In this document: one piece after another, positions 26,327-37,516 of the stretch | Numbering within the stretch: position 1 is the first letter of the stretch | How the letters are laid out: every line of letters begins with the position of its first letter | NCBI RefSeq assembly: GCF_002209555.1 | Contig: NZ_NJIF01000001.1 | Span: forward strand, 1,148,005-1,212,004 | Direction of reading: 5' to 3' | Length of the DNA stretch: 64,000 nt | From: Achromobacter insolitus | Lineage (GTDB): Bacteria > Pseudomonadota > Gammaproteobacteria > Burkholderiales > Burkholderiaceae_B | Program-made: the position numbers and the translations under genes | Notes under the pieces: generated by a model | What the model was told of the DNA's origin: nothing | What the model saw: the letters and a program-made list of their open reading frames with translations, nothing else | Database searches by the model: none

Positions 26327-26938
26327 TCAGAAGGCCTGGCCTAGCCTGCGCACCAGATCGCCCAAGCGCCAATCGTCTATGCCATGCGCGCGCAGAGCGC
26401 GCTCGGTTTCCATGACGTAGTCCAGGCAAGGCCCCGAGTGGCCCACGGCGTTGCGCACCGACGCCAAGAGGCGATCGTCGGTAATGCCCGCCGCATATTC
26501 CTGGCAGGCACGGTTCAACAGGAACACCAGTCCGCGTACCGGCGCAGCTTCGGTATGACAGGTCAGCCAGCGGGGCGTGTAGGCCCCGGTGACCATTTCA
26601 CGTCGCCACAGTGCGTTGAAGACCGCGGGCACGTCGTCGGCGGCGATCTGGAAAGCCACGCCGCGACAGCAGCCCCCGCGGTCCAGGCCAAACACCAGCC
26701 CCGGATTGTCGGGAGATCCGCGATGGTCGTGCGACCACAGGCACAAGGACCGGTGGTAGCCGCGCACCGTCGCCAGCCGGCGCTCGCGCCAGGCGAAACC
26801 CGGATGCCAGATCAAGGACCCGTAGGCGAATACCCACAGATCGTCGACGCCGTTCCAGCCGACCAGCAGGTCATCCACCGAAAGCGCGCGCCGCGAATTT
26901 TCCGTACCGGCGCAGCCGGCGGGTACTGCCAACGACAT
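26327..26938 (-). CDS. chaC: ChaC-type gamma-glutamylcyclotransferase
   Basis: A 203-residue cytoplasmic enzyme of the ChaC family, which cleaves glutathione to 5-oxoproline and cysteinylglycine. The substrate-binding signature YGSLIWHP lies at 39-46, and Glu114 (WRREM) is at the position of the catalytic acid. Other family segments are VRGYHRSLCLWSHDHRG and PGLVFGLD. It is convergent with pagP and appears to be a single gene. Confidence 0.92.
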   Translation of the reverse strand: MSLAVPAGCAGTENSRRALSVDDLLVGWNGVDDLWVFAYGSLIWHPGFAWRERRLATVRGYHRSLCLWSHDHRGSPDNPGLVFGLDRGGCCRGVAFQIAADDVPAVFNALWRREMVTGAYTPRWLTCHTEAAPVRGLVFLLNRACQEYAAGITDDRLLASVRNAVGHSGPCLDYVMETERALRAHGIDDWRLGDLVRRLGQAF

Positions 26939-27098
26939 AGGGTCCTCTGATGTCCCGATTCATCCCATGCTGGGAGTGAGGAATATCCTACGCCGTAGCC
27001 CGCGCAAAAGAATTGCGTGATGGGGGCTGGCCGAAGCGTCGAATGGAATTTGCATCCCCGGCGGCCCCCGCCATGGAAAAAAAATTGCGCGCGCCCGC

Positions 27099-27557
27099 CT
27101 ACACCGCATCAAGCGGCAGTTCGGTGGTGCTTTTTATGACTTCCATCGAGAAGCTGGCGCTGACGTCCAGCAGGTCCACGGCGGCAATCAGGCGCCGGTA
27201 GAAACGGTCATAGGCCGCCATGTCCTCGACGACGACCTTGAGCAGGTAATCGACGTCGCCGGCCATGCGGTGAAACTCCACCACGTTGGGCAAGGCCATC
27301 ACGGCGTTGATCAGGCTTTGCGTCCATTTCTCGTTGTGCTGGCTGGTCTTGATGGACACGAAGACCGTCAGGTTCAACCCGAGCGCGCAGGGATCCAGCA
27401 AGATGGCGTTGCGGGCAATCACGCCGTCATCCTTCAGCTTCTGGATGCGGCGCCAGCACGGCGTGACGGACAGATGGACCTGCTCGGCGATCTCGGCGAC
27501 CGAACAGGTGGCGTCCTTCTGCAGCAAGGCCAGTATCTTGATGTCCGTCTGGTCCAT
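27099..27557 (-). CDS. Lrp/AsnC-family regulator
   Basis: A 152-residue feast/famine regulator. The N-terminal helix-turn-helix includes DIKILALLQKDATCSVAEIAEQVHLSVTPCWRRIQKLKDDG. The C-terminal RAM domain (amino-acid-binding, oligomerising) includes VVEFHRMAGDVDYLLKVVVEDMAAYDRF. The start at 27557 has GAGGA five bases upstream; an upstream in-frame codon at 27584 does not. It lies behind the SDR gene in the same direction, about 80 bp away. Its ligand and targets are not evident. Confidence 0.93.
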   Translation of the reverse strand: MDQTDIKILALLQKDATCSVAEIAEQVHLSVTPCWRRIQKLKDDGVIARNAILLDPCALGLNLTVFVSIKTSQHNEKWTQSLINAVMALPNVVEFHRMAGDVDYLLKVVVEDMAAYDRFYRRLIAAVDLLDVSASFSMEVIKSTTELPLDAV

Positions 27558-27639
27558 GGGTTTCCTCGGCTGGATCGGCACCAATGTTGCCTGTTCCGCC
27601 TGGCGGCGTCCAGCCTCGCCCCGCGCCGGATCACCCGCC

Positions 27640-28422
27640 TCAGTACGTGCCCGGGTAGCCGCCGCCGTCGATCAGGATGTTCTGCGCGGTCATGTAGCCG
27701 GCCTGCGCGGAACAGACATAGGCGCACAGGGCGCCCAACTCCTCTGGCTGGCCATAGCGGCCCGCCGGATTCGCCCGGCCCCGCTCGTCCCAGAGTTGTT
27801 CGAAACTCTTCCCGCCAGCCTGATCCAGCATGCCCTGGATGTGCCGGACCTGCGCGTCCGTGGCGAACGCGCCCGGCAGGAGGTTATTGATGGTGACGTT
27901 GTGGCGCACGGTCTGGCGCGCCAGGCCGCTCACGAAGCCGACCAGGCCGGAACGCGCGCCGTTGGACAGCCCAAGCTCGGCGTGCGGCGCCTTCACGCTG
28001 CGCGACACGATGTTCACAATGCGCCCGAAGCGCCGCTCCACCATCCCGTCCACGACCCGCCGGATCATATCGATGGGACCCAGCATCATGGCGTCCAGCG
28101 CGGCGATCCAGTCGTCGTGGCTCCAGTTGCGGAAATCCCCTGGCAGCGGCCCGTCCGCGTTGTTGATCAGGATGTCGGGATGCGGGCAAGCGGCCATGGC
28201 CGCATCCCGCCCCTGGGCCTGGGTCAGGTCGGCCGACACCCAGCCCACCCCTATCCCGGTTTCGTGCGATATCTCGGCGGCGGCCTGCTCCAGTGTCGCG
28301 GGGTTGCGGGCCGCTATCGTGACCGCCACGCCTTCCCGCGCCAATTGCATGGCGCATGCCCGGCCCATGCCGCGGCTGCCGCCGAATACCAGTGCCGTCT
28401 TGCCGCTGATCCCCAGATCCAT
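27640..28422 (-). CDS. Atypical short-chain dehydrogenase/reductase
   Basis: A 260-residue Rossmann-fold protein of the SDR superfamily. The cofactor loop is GGSRGMG (14-20) and the NNAG-like motif is NNAD (87-90). Ser140 (NIVSRS) is present. Thirteen residues later, where Tyr is expected, stands Ser153, and Lys is replaced by Arg157 (GLSNGARSG). The canonical Ser-Tyr-Lys triad is therefore broken. The start has GGAGA 7 bases before ATG 28422. It is divergent from the thiol dioxygenase gene. Substrate unknown. Confidence 0.88.
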   Translation of the reverse strand: MDLGISGKTALVFGGSRGMGRACAMQLAREGVAVTIAARNPATLEQAAAEISHETGIGVGWVSADLTQAQGRDAAMAACPHPDILINNADGPLPGDFRNWSHDDWIAALDAMMLGPIDMIRRVVDGMVERRFGRIVNIVSRSVKAPHAELGLSNGARSGLVGFVSGLARQTVRHNVTINNLLPGAFATDAQVRHIQGMLDQAGGKSFEQLWDERGRANPAGRYGQPEELGALCAYVCSAQAGYMTAQNILIDGGGYPGTY

Positions 28423-28605
28423 GCCTGACTCTCCTGTCATTGCGCTGCCCGGCGGAGCGCTCCGCCCAAGCGGACCAGTATAGGATTGCCGGACGTACGG
28501 GTGGGATGGAATTTTTTTCCAATCCGCGCCACACACGCGCCGAATTTGGCAATGGCATTCCAGCGCAAGCTCCTACCATGGAAGCTCTGCCTGGAGACCT
28601 GTGCC

Positions 28606-29148
28606 ATGCCTTCCATTCCAGTTGCCAGCGGCGGCCTGCAATCGCTTTGCGCGTCGGTTCAAGCCGCCCAGATGAATGCGGCGCGCGCACTCCTGCGCGA
28701 GCTGGCCGCCAGCGTCGCCCAGGCGGGCGACATGCTGCAAGGCCTGCCGACCGATCTGCGCGCGGGGCGGGCCGAGTCCTACACCCGCCATGTCGCCTAT
28801 GCCGATCCGCATGGCGCCTTCACGATGGTCTATCTGATTTGGCGACCGGGCCAGTTCAGCCCGGTGCATGGCCACAAGACCTGGTGCACCTACCAGGTGC
28901 TGCAGGGCGAACTCACCGAAACCCATTACCGCTGGGACCATGAGTCTGCCACCGCCCAGGCCTGCGGCGTGGTTGCCCGCCGTCCGGGCGACATCGTCAC
29001 CGCCACGCAGGGGCTGCACCAGATCCACCGCCTGGGCAATGCCGGCACGGAAATCGCCGTGTCACTGCATATCTACGGCGTGGCCCAGGGCGACCTCTGC
29101 ACCGGCGTCAACCACCTGGTAGACCGTATCAGCCCATCCACTGGCTGA
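28606..29148 (+). CDS. Cysteine dioxygenase-family thiol dioxygenase
   Basis: A 180-residue cupin-fold non-haem iron enzyme that oxidises a thiol (cysteine, 3-mercaptopropionate or similar) to its sulfinate. The three-histidine iron site is His88, His90 (PVHGHKTWC) and His141 (GLHQIHRLGN). Tyr157 in VSLHIYG matches the conserved active-site tyrosine of mammalian cysteine dioxygenase. The start at ATG 28606 has GGAG 9 bases upstream. Its last 20 bp overlap the 3' end of the convergent ThDP-enzyme gene. The exact thiol cannot be told. Confidence 0.88.
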   Translation: MPSIPVASGGLQSLCASVQAAQMNAARALLRELAASVAQAGDMLQGLPTDLRAGRAESYTRHVAYADPHGAFTMVYLIWRPGQFSPVHGHKTWCTYQVLQGELTETHYRWDHESATAQACGVVARRPGDIVTATQGLHQIHRLGNAGTEIAVSLHIYGVAQGDLCTGVNHLVDRISPSTG

Positions 29149-30823
29149 CCGGCGCGGCCGCATCCTGCAAGGGCTGCGCCACCACGTCGATCAGGGCCGG
29201 ACCATCGTGTTCCATGGCAGCCTTGATCGCGGCGTCCAACTTGGCGGGATCCTCCACCCGCCATGCCTTGACCCCGTAGGCTTCGGCAATGCGGGCGTGG
29301 TCGGTGCGACTGAAGTCCACGCTGTAATAGCGCTTGTCGTAGCCCGCCTTCTGGCTGGCCTTGATCCAGCCATAGACCGAGTTCGAGAACACCACCATCA
29401 GCAGCGGCGCCTTGTGCCTCACGATGGTTTCCAGTTCGCCCACGGTAAAGCCGAAGCTGCCGTCGCCCATCACCGACACGCATTTGGACTGGGGCCGGCC
29501 CACCCAGGCGCCCAGGGCCGCCGACATGGAAAAGCCCAGCGCACCGTGCGCGCGGTTGGTGATGAAGTGCCGGCCGGGACGCGACACGTCGTAGTAGGCC
29601 GAGAAATACGGGCAAGGCGTGCCGGGGTCGGCGCAGACTACCGCGTCGTCGGGCAGCAGGCGGTTCAAAGACTGCACCACGCGCTCGGGACGAATGGGCG
29701 CGTCCAGGCTGTTGGCCAGCGGCTCCAGCTGCGCCCGGCGCGCCTCCTTGGCGCGGCCTGCGAGCACCGCGCCGTCTGCGGCATCGGACGGACGGTGCGC
29801 CAAGCGCGCCGCCACCTCGGCGCCCAAGGCTTCCAGCGCCAGCTTGGCGTCGCCCACCATGCCCACTTCGGTCAGGTAGTTGGCGCCGATCACCATGGGA
29901 TCGATGTCGATGTGCAGGATGGGCACATTGCGGTTGGGGAAACGCCAGTGCTCGGTCGAGGTCGAGCCAGCGCGGCAGCCCACGAACAGCACCACGTCCG
30001 CGGCCGCGACCACGTCGCGCGTCGCCATTACGCCGCCGTTGGAACCAACTACGCCCGCGTTCAGCGGATGGGTGTCGGCCAGGCTGCCCTGCCCGCTCAC
30101 GGTCACGCATACTGCCGCCTTGAGCGATTCGGCCAGTTCCTGCAAGGCGCCGCAGGCGCCTGCAATGACCACGCCGCCACCGCAGATGATCACCGGCGCC
30201 CGGGCGCCGACCAGCCGCTGCGCGGCGCGGGCCACGTCCTGGGGATCCGGCGCGTAGCGCATCGCCGGGAAACGTCCGTGCTCGGGTTGGGCCCAGACAT
30301 CAGAGGCGTCCACCTGCTGCTTCATGACGTCATACGGGAAGCATAGATGGGCAGCGCCAGGCTTGCCGGTCGTCATGGCGCGAAAAGCGGCTCGCACCAT
30401 GCCGGGAATCTGGTCCGCGCGATCAATGGTGCGGTTCCACTTGGTCAGCGGGCGGTACAGCGCTTCCTGGTCCAGTTCGGTCAGGGGATACTTGCCGCGC
30501 GACCCCACCGCCACGTCGGACGTGATGCCAAGCACCGGAACGGAGGACTCATTAGCCTCCACCAGGCCCGGCAGCAGATAGGTGGCGCCGCCGCCACTGG
30601 GGCCTTCGCACACGCCGACCTTGCCGGTGACGCGGGCGTAGGCGTCCGCCATGTAGCCGGCGCTGCGCTCATCGCGCGTCAGCACGTGCTGCATGCCGTG
30701 ATCCAGCCGGTACAGCGCGTCGTAAAACGGCAGGCTGGTGTCGCCGCACAGGCCAAAAATGTGCTTGACGCCATTGTGCTGCAGCATGCGCACCATCGCT
30801 TCGGCGCCGGTCATGTTTTCCAT
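29129..30823 (-). CDS. Thiamine diphosphate-dependent enzyme, acetolactate synthase family
   Basis: A 564-residue ThDP-dependent enzyme with the three-domain layout of acetolactate synthase and 2-oxoacid decarboxylases. The conserved glutamate lies in RDERSAGYMADAYARVTG (about residue 50). The ThDP/Mg signature starts MGDGSFGFTVGELETIV and continues to SNSVYGW. It has no obvious small subunit nearby. The start has GGAG five bases before ATG 30823. It lies behind a Bug-type binding protein and a GntR regulator, so it probably acts on an imported carboxylate. The reaction (decarboxylase, carboligase or acetyltransferase) is unknown. Confidence 0.88.
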   Translation of the reverse strand: MENMTGAEAMVRMLQHNGVKHIFGLCGDTSLPFYDALYRLDHGMQHVLTRDERSAGYMADAYARVTGKVGVCEGPSGGGATYLLPGLVEANESSVPVLGITSDVAVGSRGKYPLTELDQEALYRPLTKWNRTIDRADQIPGMVRAAFRAMTTGKPGAAHLCFPYDVMKQQVDASDVWAQPEHGRFPAMRYAPDPQDVARAAQRLVGARAPVIICGGGVVIAGACGALQELAESLKAAVCVTVSGQGSLADTHPLNAGVVGSNGGVMATRDVVAAADVVLFVGCRAGSTSTEHWRFPNRNVPILHIDIDPMVIGANYLTEVGMVGDAKLALEALGAEVAARLAHRPSDAADGAVLAGRAKEARRAQLEPLANSLDAPIRPERVVQSLNRLLPDDAVVCADPGTPCPYFSAYYDVSRPGRHFITNRAHGALGFSMSAALGAWVGRPQSKCVSVMGDGSFGFTVGELETIVRHKAPLLMVVFSNSVYGWIKASQKAGYDKRYYSVDFSRTDHARIAEAYGVKAWRVEDPAKLDAAIKAAMEHDGPALIDVVAQPLQDAAAPVSQWMG

Positions 30824-30885
30824 GTCATCTCCACTTGTGTTGCACGCGCCGCGGCCAGCCGGCATTGCCGCTGGCCGCGCGTCGC

Positions 30886-31875
30886 TCAGTTATCCAGATT
30901 GATGTTGCTGCTCTTGATGAAGGCGCTCCAGCGGTCGTATTCCGACTTCACGTACGCATCCAGCGCCGGGCCGTCGGAGGCCACGATCTCGAAGCCCGCG
31001 TCCGTAATCTTCTTGCGGATCTCCGGGTCGGCCAGCACGGCCTGGAAATCGGCGGTCAGCTTTTTCACGGTCGCTTCCGGCGTGCCCTTGGGTGCGAACA
31101 TGCCGCTCCAGGAATAGGCGACAAAACCGGGGAAACCGGATTCCGCCACCGTGGGCACATTGGGCAGATCGGGCAGGCGCTTGTCGCCTGCCACCGCGAG
31201 CGGCTTGATCTTGCCGGCCTGGATCTGGCCGCGCAGCGCCGCGAAGCTCAGCCAGGTCATGCTGGCCTGGCCGCCCACGACCGCCTGGATGGCCGGTCCG
31301 CCGCCGCCATAAGGCACATGCAGCAACTCGACTTTGGAAAGGCGCTTGAGCTCTTCCGGCGCCAGATGGTTCAAGGAACCCACGCCGGTCGAGGCGTAAT
31401 TGAATTTGTTGGGCGGCTGCTTGGCGGCCGCAGCCAGGAACTCCTTCAGGTTATCGCCCGGCACGCTGGGGTTGGCGCCCAATACCAGCGGAAAGCGCAC
31501 GGTCTGCGAAATGGCGACGAAGTCCTTGAACGTGTCGTAGGGCAGCTTCGGCTTCACGGCGGGGTTGATGCCGTGGTTATCGAAGCTGACCAGCAGCGTG
31601 TTGCCGTCGGGCTCGGCGCGCGCCACGAAGGCCGTGGCGATCTGGCTGGCGGCACCCGGACGGTTTTCGACCACAACCGCGCGGCCGCCCAACTGCTGGG
31701 ACAAGCGCGGCTGCAGAATGCGGGCCAGGATGTCGGTGCTGCCACCGGGCGGATAGGGTACGACCAGCACCAACGGCCGTTCTTCCGCGGCGGCAGCAGG
31801 CGCCGCGACGAAAGCGCCTGCCGTGGCCGACAGCATGCATAGCGCAGCCAATCCGCGCTTTATCCCGTGATTCAT
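30886..31875 (-). CDS. Bug/TctC-family solute-binding protein
   Basis: A 329-residue periplasmic receptor of the Bug (TctC) family, which is greatly expanded in Bordetella and relatives and binds carboxylates, amino acids or their amides. The signal peptide ends near residue 30 (AAPAAAAEE). Signatures are VPYPPGGSTDILAR, VVENRPGAAS, SVPGDNLKEF and FAPKGTPEATVKKL. No TctA/TctB membrane genes are in view, so it must share a transporter or act in sensing. Its start overlaps the GntR stop as ATGA. Confidence 0.93.
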   Translation of the reverse strand: MNHGIKRGLAALCMLSATAGAFVAAPAAAAEERPLVLVVPYPPGGSTDILARILQPRLSQQLGGRAVVVENRPGAASQIATAFVARAEPDGNTLLVSFDNHGINPAVKPKLPYDTFKDFVAISQTVRFPLVLGANPSVPGDNLKEFLAAAAKQPPNKFNYASTGVGSLNHLAPEELKRLSKVELLHVPYGGGGPAIQAVVGGQASMTWLSFAALRGQIQAGKIKPLAVAGDKRLPDLPNVPTVAESGFPGFVAYSWSGMFAPKGTPEATVKKLTADFQAVLADPEIRKKITDAGFEIVASDGPALDAYVKSEYDRWSAFIKSSNINLDN

Positions 31876-32627
31876 AGTTTTTCCCCTGCTTGTATGGTGT
31901 TGGCCGGCGCTGCCAAAGCGGGTTCGGCCTGGTCCCGCATGTAAATCGTCGAAAAACCCGTGCGTATGACGTCGGTAATCTGATCCAGGCGGCGGCCGAT
32001 GTGCGCGCTCATCAAGTCCGGCAAGGCGCCAATGTCGCGCCGCTCCAGCGCCTCGACGATGCGCAGATGCTCGCCCTGGGTATGACTGCGCCGCCCTTGC
32101 TGCATGTCGATCCAGCGCACGAAGTGGATGCGCGCGTTGACACTCTCCAGCGCGCGCACGAACTCCTCGTTGCGCGAGTAACGAGCCAGCGTCAGATGAA
32201 AGGCCTCGTCCAGCTCCAGCAGGCGCGTGGCGTCGCTGTCTTCGGGCTCATCCCGCGACCGTTCCACGAACTTTCGCAGGCTGGCCAGCTCCTCGTCCGT
32301 TGCCCTTTCGCAGGCCGCCCGCACGATGCCCGCCTCCAACACGGCCCGGTACTCGTAGAGACTGTGGATCTGCTTCGCGTCGAGCAGCCGCGCAATGAAT
32401 CCGCGGTTGACCGAACGGGTCAGGAAACCCTCGACCATCAATTGATTCAGCACTTCGCGCAGCGGCGTACGGCTGACGTTCAACCTGCGGGCCAGCTCGA
32501 CCTCGTTGATGCGTTCGCCGGGCTTGAATTCGAAGCGCACGGCCATTGCCTTGACCGCGCCATACAACTCCGCCTGCGCTTCCTTGGTGCGCGCCGCGGG
32601 TCGGATTGCGATTGAGGATTGCGTCAT
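31872..32627 (-). CDS. GntR-family regulator (FCD type)
   Basis: A 251-residue repressor or activator. The N-terminal winged helix (GERINEVELARRLNVSRTPLREVLNQLMVEGFL) is followed by an all-helical FCD ligand-binding domain (residues ~85-220). ATG 32627 is preferred to upstream in-frame codons (up to 32684) because a likely operator lies at 32665-32691 and would otherwise sit within the gene. It is the first gene of a unit with the Bug receptor and ThDP enzyme, and probably senses their substrate. Confidence 0.9.
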   Translation of the reverse strand: MTQSSIAIRPAARTKEAQAELYGAVKAMAVRFEFKPGERINEVELARRLNVSRTPLREVLNQLMVEGFLTRSVNRGFIARLLDAKQIHSLYEYRAVLEAGIVRAACERATDEELASLRKFVERSRDEPEDSDATRLLELDEAFHLTLARYSRNEEFVRALESVNARIHFVRWIDMQQGRRSHTQGEHLRIVEALERRDIGALPDLMSAHIGRRLDQITDVIRTGFSTIYMRDQAEPALAAPANTIQAGEKL

Positions 32628-32664
32628 GCCGGATCGCCTGGGTTCGGTTTGATCATCGGGAATG

Positions 32665-32691
32665 AAGTGCATACTAAAGTGCATACACTTT
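32665..32691. promoter_or_regulatory. Candidate GntR operator
   Basis: AAGTGCATAC is repeated at 32665-32674 and 32677-32686, 12 bp apart. AAAGTG and CACTTT (32676-32681 and 32686-32691) also form a perfect inverted repeat around CATA. The site lies 38 bp upstream of the GntR start and fits autoregulation. Confidence 0.5.
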
Positions 32692-32767
32692 GATCAACAA
32701 CCCGGGTTTCCCCGGACGCAGGCCAGCGCACGCCCGTCCCGCGCAGGGACAACGACAGGAACGGAGC

Positions 32768-32797
32768 AAAAAAAAGCCCGCAACGATGTCTGCGGGC
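32768..32797 (-). terminator. Rho-independent terminator after VOC gene
   Basis: Read leftward, GCCCGCA pairs with TGCGGGC over an 8-base loop and is followed by eight T. It lies about 37 bp beyond the stop of the VOC-family gene. Confidence 0.85.
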
Positions 32798-32834
32798 GGT
32801 ACTCGTGACGCGGCGCCAGCCGCTCGGCGGAGAA

Positions 32835-33557
32835 CTACAGGCCGGTATCCAGCGTGTAATGCGCGCCGTCCTTGTTTTCCAAGGTCAGGGTGGATAGCGT
32901 GGGTCCAGCAGCTGCCGCATCCTGGCTCACATGGATGCGCAGGTTGGCCAACGGCACGTCCCAGCCGCCGTTGGCGGCGGCTTCAGCGTCCACGCCGGCT
33001 ACCAATGCCAGGCGTTCGGCTACCGCCCGCGCATCGGGCGCGCGGGCATCGATGCGTTGCAGGCTACGCGCGCCGTTGGGATGCGCCATGAGCTCGGGCG
33101 ACCAGACGCACTCGGGCGTCAGATGGCGGCAGAAATACATGCGGATGCCCGGCAGCGGTTGCTCGGCAAAACGCACGGTGTGGAAACGGGCCTCGACTTC
33201 CTGGCCGTCCAGCATGGCGGGCCGCCTCAGTTCCTGGACCGGATTGACGGCAAACCCCGCCGCCAGCAAGCGCTCGCGGGTGGCTTCGGCGTCATAGGTG
33301 CGAAACACCAGCGCTTCCAGCCCGAACGGTGAGTCCGCGATTTCCTTGCGGGCGGGCGGCGCGCCGGGCGGCCAGCCCAGCAATTCGACATACGTGCCTT
33401 CCAGCACGATCAGACGGTTGCACGACCCGAGGTTGTGCACCGCCTTGTCGCTGAGGTGAAAGCCCTGGCGTTCAAAATGCGGAGCCAGCTCATCCAGCCG
33501 GTCACGCACCATGACCACGGCATGGTCGAATTCTGTGCGGCCGACGGAATGCAGCAT
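32835..33557 (-). CDS. VOC/glyoxalase-like family protein
   Basis: A 240-residue protein of the vicinal-oxygen-chelate fold, glyoxalase-3-like subgroup. The N-terminal half starts FDHAVVMVRDRLDELAPHFERQGFHLSDKAVHNLGSCN and continues to LEGTYVELLG; the second half repeats the motif more weakly. Such proteins are metal-dependent lyases, dioxygenases or binding proteins; the reaction here is unknown. AGGAG lies upstream of ATG 33557. It is 17 bp downstream of the secA stop in the same direction and ends at a strong terminator, so it may be the last gene of the secA transcript. Confidence 0.85.
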   Translation of the reverse strand: MLHSVGRTEFDHAVVMVRDRLDELAPHFERQGFHLSDKAVHNLGSCNRLIVLEGTYVELLGWPPGAPPARKEIADSPFGLEALVFRTYDAEATRERLLAAGFAVNPVQELRRPAMLDGQEVEARFHTVRFAEQPLPGIRMYFCRHLTPECVWSPELMAHPNGARSLQRIDARAPDARAVAERLALVAGVDAEAAANGGWDVPLANLRIHVSQDAAAAGPTLSTLTLENKDGAHYTLDTGL

Positions 33558-33574
33558 GGATGTCTCCTAGGGGA

Positions 33575-36310
<2,736 letters not shown>

Positions 36311-36502
36311 GCGTATGTCGGCCGCACGAGCCACGCCGCGCCCACGAAAGGCCGGAGCAGCGTCACCCGTGACTTGATGTTATTGGTTGAGCGGGGGTCC
36401 GCTGGGAAACGAACCAGTTTAACGCACCTGGAGCGCAATAGCCTGGACCTATGGCCAGGGTAGCACTGCCGGGCCGGTTTGACCGGCGCGGGCGGCCCAG
36501 GT

Positions 36503-37489
36503 TCACTGGGCAGCGTGAGCCACGGTGGAAGGCGGGGCGGTTTGCTGGGGGCCAAGGAACAGGCGCGGATCCAACGGTTGCCCAGCCAGGCGGACTTCAA
36601 AGTGCAGATGGGGGCCGGTGGAACGGCCGGAGCTACCCACTCGGGCAACTTGCTGGCCACGCTCGACCAGCTGGCCTTGCTTCACCATCAGTGAGGACGC
36701 ATGGGCATAGCGGGTAATCAGGCCATCGCCGTGATCGATTTCTACCATATTGCCGTAACCCGGCTGGAATTTGGATTCCAGCACGACGCCGCCCGAGGCC
36801 GCCAGGATGGGCGTGCCCGGCGGGGCGGCGAAATCCAGGCCTTCGTGCATGGCGGTGCGGCCGGTCACCGGATTGCGGCGCCAACCATAGGAAGAGCTGA
36901 GATAGGGATAATCGGTAATCGGCATGGCGGTCGGCATGCGCGCCTGGTCTGCCGAACGCTTGGTCAGCGCCGCATCCAGCAGCTTCAGGTTGTCCGTCTG
37001 TTGGGCCAGCCTGGCCTGGATCTCATCAAGCTGCCGGCCCAGGGCCTCGGCCGAGGCCGCGCTGGGAGGCGGGTGGTCCGTGAACAGATCATCCATGACC
37101 TGGGTGGCTTCGGGCTGGGTCAGCGCCTCGGGCTGCGCCACGGCCAGTTGCTTGGCCAGCTCGGGATCGGTGTAGGCCACGCCAGCCACCTTGGCCACGC
37201 GCTGGCCCAATCCGTCGATGCTTACCAGCTTGGCCTGCAGCGCCCCGACCTTGGCAGCCAGCAGATTCATGTTTCCGCGCAGGAAATCGGCGTCTCGCCC
37301 CGGCTGGCCCGCCAGCGGCCAGCCCACGGTATGTACGGCCGGCAGGATCGGAGTAAGGTATCGTTGTAACGCGGCGCCAAAGATGGCGGCCGTGATCAAG
37401 GCGCCCCCCAGAATCAGCGCAAGGCGTGCGCCGCCGAGGGTGAAATGCCCGTCCTGCCCGTCGCGGGCGTGCATAATCACGATTTTCAA
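36503..37489 (-). CDS. M23 family LytM-type metallopeptidase
   Basis: A 328-residue envelope protein. A membrane helix lies at about residues 22-42 (LALILGGALITAAIFGAAL), then a coiled-coil-like region (AEALGRQLDEIQARLAQQTDNLKLLDAAL), then a C-terminal LytM domain. Zinc ligands are intact in HEGLD and HLH (TGPHLHFEV), so it should cut peptidoglycan cross-links rather than act only as an activator. The start appears to be TTG 37489 with AGGAAG about 6 bases upstream; ATG 37474 has no ribosome site. It lies between lpxC and secA, in cell-envelope context. Confidence 0.92.
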   Translation of the reverse strand: MKIVIMHARDGQDGHFTLGGARLALILGGALITAAIFGAALQRYLTPILPAVHTVGWPLAGQPGRDADFLRGNMNLLAAKVGALQAKLVSIDGLGQRVAKVAGVAYTDPELAKQLAVAQPEALTQPEATQVMDDLFTDHPPPSAASAEALGRQLDEIQARLAQQTDNLKLLDAALTKRSADQARMPTAMPITDYPYLSSSYGWRRNPVTGRTAMHEGLDFAAPPGTPILAASGGVVLESKFQPGYGNMVEIDHGDGLITRYAHASSLMVKQGQLVERGQQVARVGSSGRSTGPHLHFEVRLAGQPLDPRLFLGPQQTAPPSTVAHAAQ

Positions 37490-37516
37490 GGTTTGCTTCC
37501 TAATTCTTAAGCCGGG

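Noticed and set aside
27057..27098. Intrinsic terminator after the Lrp-type gene
   Set aside because: An eight-base T-run is present in the leftward direction, but I could not find a convincing stem before it.
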